Shown piece by piece: positions 62,175 through 64,000 of a stretch of DNA of 64,000 bases (positions within the stretch are counted from its first letter, which is position 1; every line of letters starts with the position of its first letter). The notes beneath the pieces were generated by a model, which was not told the DNA's origin, ran no database searches, and was given only the letters and a program-made list of their open reading frames with translations. This DNA comes from MPNP01 sp026709725 (GTDB lineage: Bacteria; Pseudomonadota; Alphaproteobacteria; Rhodobacterales; Rhodobacteraceae), in the NCBI GenBank assembly GCA_965200805.1, contig OZ241384.1, positions 3,348,001 to 3,412,000 on the forward strand, written 5' to 3'. The translations under genes and the position numbers were made by a program.

Positions 62175-62825
62175 TCAGGTCACTGCACATGGTGCCAGAA
62201 CCATATTCAGGATTGTCTCAAGGTTGAATTCGAGCCGGTCGGCGAGCGCCTCATCCGTCATGTAGGATCGCTCGAAGAGAATCTCTCCCGTGTAGCGATT
62301 GGTGAGATAGTAATAGCCGATTGCCGCAATGGTGATGTTGAGCTGGACGGGATCAATTCCGGAGCGGAACGTTCCATCGGCGACACCGCGCTCAAGAATG
62401 CGCCGGACCATGTCGACAAATTGCCGACTGGCTTCACGCAGACGATCAGAACCCTCGATATGACGCGCCTGGTGAAGGTTGGCACTGTTGACCAGACGGA
62501 TGAATTCAGGGTTTTCTAGATAGTAGTTCCACGTAAAGCATACGAGCGTTTCCATGGCTTCGCGGGGGGACAGTTCGGCAAGATTCAGGGACTGTTCCAC
62601 AGTCCGGATATCAAGATAGGCTTCTTCAAGGACAGCGGTGAACAATTTGTCCTTGCCACCGAAATAGTGGTAGATCATGCGCTTGTTTGCAGAGGCACGA
62701 TCAGCGATCTTGTCGATGCGGGCACCGGCGAGCCCAAGACGGGCAAACTCATGCTTGGCAGCCTTCAGAATCCGCGCCCTGGTCGCCTTTGCATTGCGCG
62801 TTGGTCTTTTCTGTGTCTGCATCAT
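62175..62825 (-). CDS. TetR/AcrR-family transcriptional regulator
   Basis: 216 residues. The N-terminal DNA-binding domain is classical: RARILKAAKHEFARLGLAGARIDKIADRASANKRMIYHYFGGKDKLFTAVLEEAY (about 16-70), with helix-turn-helix near 36-55. The ligand-binding C-terminal part is helical with YYLTNRYTGEILF. No effector can be predicted. It is oriented away from its downstream neighbour by 225 bp. The BMP transporter gene lies upstream on the same strand, a common regulator-transporter pairing. Confidence 0.9.
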   Translation of the reverse strand: MMQTQKRPTRNAKATRARILKAAKHEFARLGLAGARIDKIADRASANKRMIYHYFGGKDKLFTAVLEEAYLDIRTVEQSLNLAELSPREAMETLVCFTWNYYLENPEFIRLVNSANLHQARHIEGSDRLREASRQFVDMVRRILERGVADGTFRSGIDPVQLNITIAAIGYYYLTNRYTGEILFERSYMTDEALADRLEFNLETILNMVLAPCAVT

Positions 62826-63070
62826 GCGGTTTCACACCATCGGAAGCGATTCTGAATACGGTGCCCGCGGGGGCTGCATCCGCACCAGGATGCCGAATGC
62901 ATCACAACGGGCAACTCCGCCATGACGGGAACCCTGACGGCTGGCGGCATCAGATCAATGAAGCCCCGACCATCGGGGTGATGACCGGCATGATCGTCTG
63001 CGGACTGTCCGGCCTGCATCAGTGACACTGCAGGCCGGACACGGGCTTCATTCCCTTGCGCGGCTCCGGC

Positions 63071-64000
63071 TTACTGCGGAATCTCTCCCTCAATACCCTC
63101 AACATAGAAATTCATGCCAAGGAGTGTCCCGTCATCGGCCCGCTCTCCGGCCTCAAGCCAGACCGAGCCATCCTGACGATTGATCGGGCCTTCAAAGGAG
63201 TGCATTGTGCCAGCGGCAAGCGCATCAACGATTTCCCCGGCAGACGCACGAACATCGGCAGGAATGCGGTTGGAAAACTCACCGATCCCAACCATGCCCT
63301 CATTGATGCCGTGCCACGTATCGGTCGATTCCCATGTACCGTCGAGCACAGCCTGCGTGCGCTCAATGTAGTATGGTGCCCAATCGTCGATAATTGAACT
63401 CAGCCGTGCCGTTGGACCGAACTGCTTCATATCGGAGGCCTGACCAAAGGCATAAATGCCGCTTTCTTCAGCGATGGTCATGGCAGCCGGAGAGTCGGTA
63501 TGCTGCATGATGACATCGGCTCCCTGATCAATCAACGCACGAGCGGCATCGGCCTCCTTTGCAGGATCAAACCACGTGAAGACCCACACAATCTTGAATT
63601 CGACATCGGGGTTCACTTTCTTGGCAGCAAGATATGCCGAATTGATTCCGCGCACGACTTCGGGGATCGGGAAAGACGCAATGTAGCCGACAACATTGCT
63701 TTCGGTCATATGGCCGGCAATGTGGCCAATGACAGTCCGTCCTTCGTAGAATCGAGCCGAATACGTGGATACATTCGGGGCCCGCTTGTAGCCGGTTGCG
63801 TGCTCAAACCTTACGTCCGGGAACTTCTCGGCGACATTGATCGTTGGATCCATATACCCAAAGGACGTTGCATAGATGAGCTTGTGTCCGGAAAGTGCCA
63901 TCTGGGTCATGACCCGTTCGGCGTCGGCACCTTCGGGAACGCTCTCGGCATAGCTGGTCTCGACCTTGTCTCCCAATGCCTCTTCCACAGCCCGGCGACC
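63071..64000 (-). CDS. BMP-family ABC transporter substrate-binding protein (5' end outside window)
   Basis: C-terminal ~309 residues of a basic-membrane-protein (PnrA/BmpA-like) periplasmic binding protein. The frame is open to the window edge, so the signal peptide is not seen. Conserved features are KLIYATSFGYMD, FEHATGYKRAPNVSTYSARFYEGRTVIGHIAG, FPIPEVVRGINSAYLAAKKVNP and HTDSPAAMTIAEE. Such proteins feed nucleosides or purine-like solutes to an ABC importer whose other genes would lie beyond 64000. Confidence 0.9.
   Translation of the reverse strand, partial: GRRAVEEALGDKVETSYAESVPEGADAERVMTQMALSGHKLIYATSFGYMDPTINVAEKFPDVRFEHATGYKRAPNVSTYSARFYEGRTVIGHIAGHMTESNVVGYIASFPIPEVVRGINSAYLAAKKVNPDVEFKIVWVFTWFDPAKEADAARALIDQGADVIMQHTDSPAAMTIAEESGIYAFGQASDMKQFGPTARLSSIIDDWAPYYIERTQAVLDGTWESTDTWHGINEGMVGIGEFSNRIPADVRASAGEIVDALAAGTMHSFEGPINRQDGSVWLEAGERADDGTLLGMNFYVEGIEGEIPQ

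Overview
The window looks like chromosome from an alphaproteobacterium. It carries rearranged pieces of familiar alphaproteobacterial neighbourhoods: hflK-hflC with a DUF2065 partner, an rpiA-gor pair, secG-pyrG, purA-DUF2842, phaR-phaC, dxs, a form II (cox-type) carbon monoxide dehydrogenase-like cluster and an elongator tRNA-Met. Housekeeping genes are moderately G+C-rich. Between them lie several long non-coding or decaying stretches. I count about nine broken genes or fragments: rpiA, an unknown-family gene, two transposase tails, a cytosine methyltransferase, the frameshifted GHKL ATPase beside it, hisC, a GIY-YIG nuclease and possibly a molybdopterin-binding gene. That suggests relaxed selection, or frameshift errors in an assembly.

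Layout. 1-9543 holds core genes: an EF-G-like GTPase (cut by the window edge), yciB, hflK/hflC/DUF2065, gor, an rpiA relic, thiamine diphosphokinase, pyrG and secG. 9544-14883 is an accessory region: an unknown-family pseudogene, an IS5-type transposase tail, then a 5-methylcytosine methyltransferase plus GHKL ATPase pair. The methyltransferase has an in-frame TGA and an 87-bp terminal-inverted-repeat element near its 3' end; removing the element restores the reading frame. The ATPase is frameshifted. 15268-17278 is purA-DUF2842-terB. 17431-21449 is a tandem pair of archaeal-type AAA ATPase/DUF234 nuclease genes. They appear identical except for a 140-bp segment just after Walker A, which is replaced by different sequence of the same length. 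22176-34040 holds metabolic genes: hisC (frameshifted), phaR, phaC, an SLC13/TrkA-C transporter, a HisD/HpsN dehydrogenase, a GIY-YIG relic, a ROK protein, dxs and a nitrilase-family hydrolase. 34041-37258 is repeat-rich and mostly non-coding, with an IS1634-type transposase tail and two small A+T-rich genes.

37259-53242 holds a ureohydrolase, then a CO dehydrogenase-like cluster on the minus strand. The maturation genes (coxD, coxE, coxF and a molybdopterin-binding gene) and the structural genes (coxS, coxL, coxM) are separated by a visibly more A+T-rich five-gene operon at 42348-48576. This operon is the best candidate for an undescribed system. It encodes a DndC/PAPS-reductase-like PP-loop protein, an IscS/DndA-like cysteine desulfurase, a GHKL (Hsp90-like) ATPase and two proteins of unknown function, with every gene pair overlapping. 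It has sulfur-transfer enzymes like those of DNA phosphorothioation systems, but no DndB/D/E or SspB/C homologue.

53166-54141 holds tRNA-Met and a Phd/VapC-type toxin-antitoxin pair. 54801-61260 is a nearly complete coenzyme F420 operon (cofG-cofH-cofD-cofC-cofE-npdG-LLM oxidoreductase), with most junctions overlapping. It is followed by an AhpD-like protein, a TetR regulator and the start of a BMP-family substrate-binding protein gene that runs off the end of the window.
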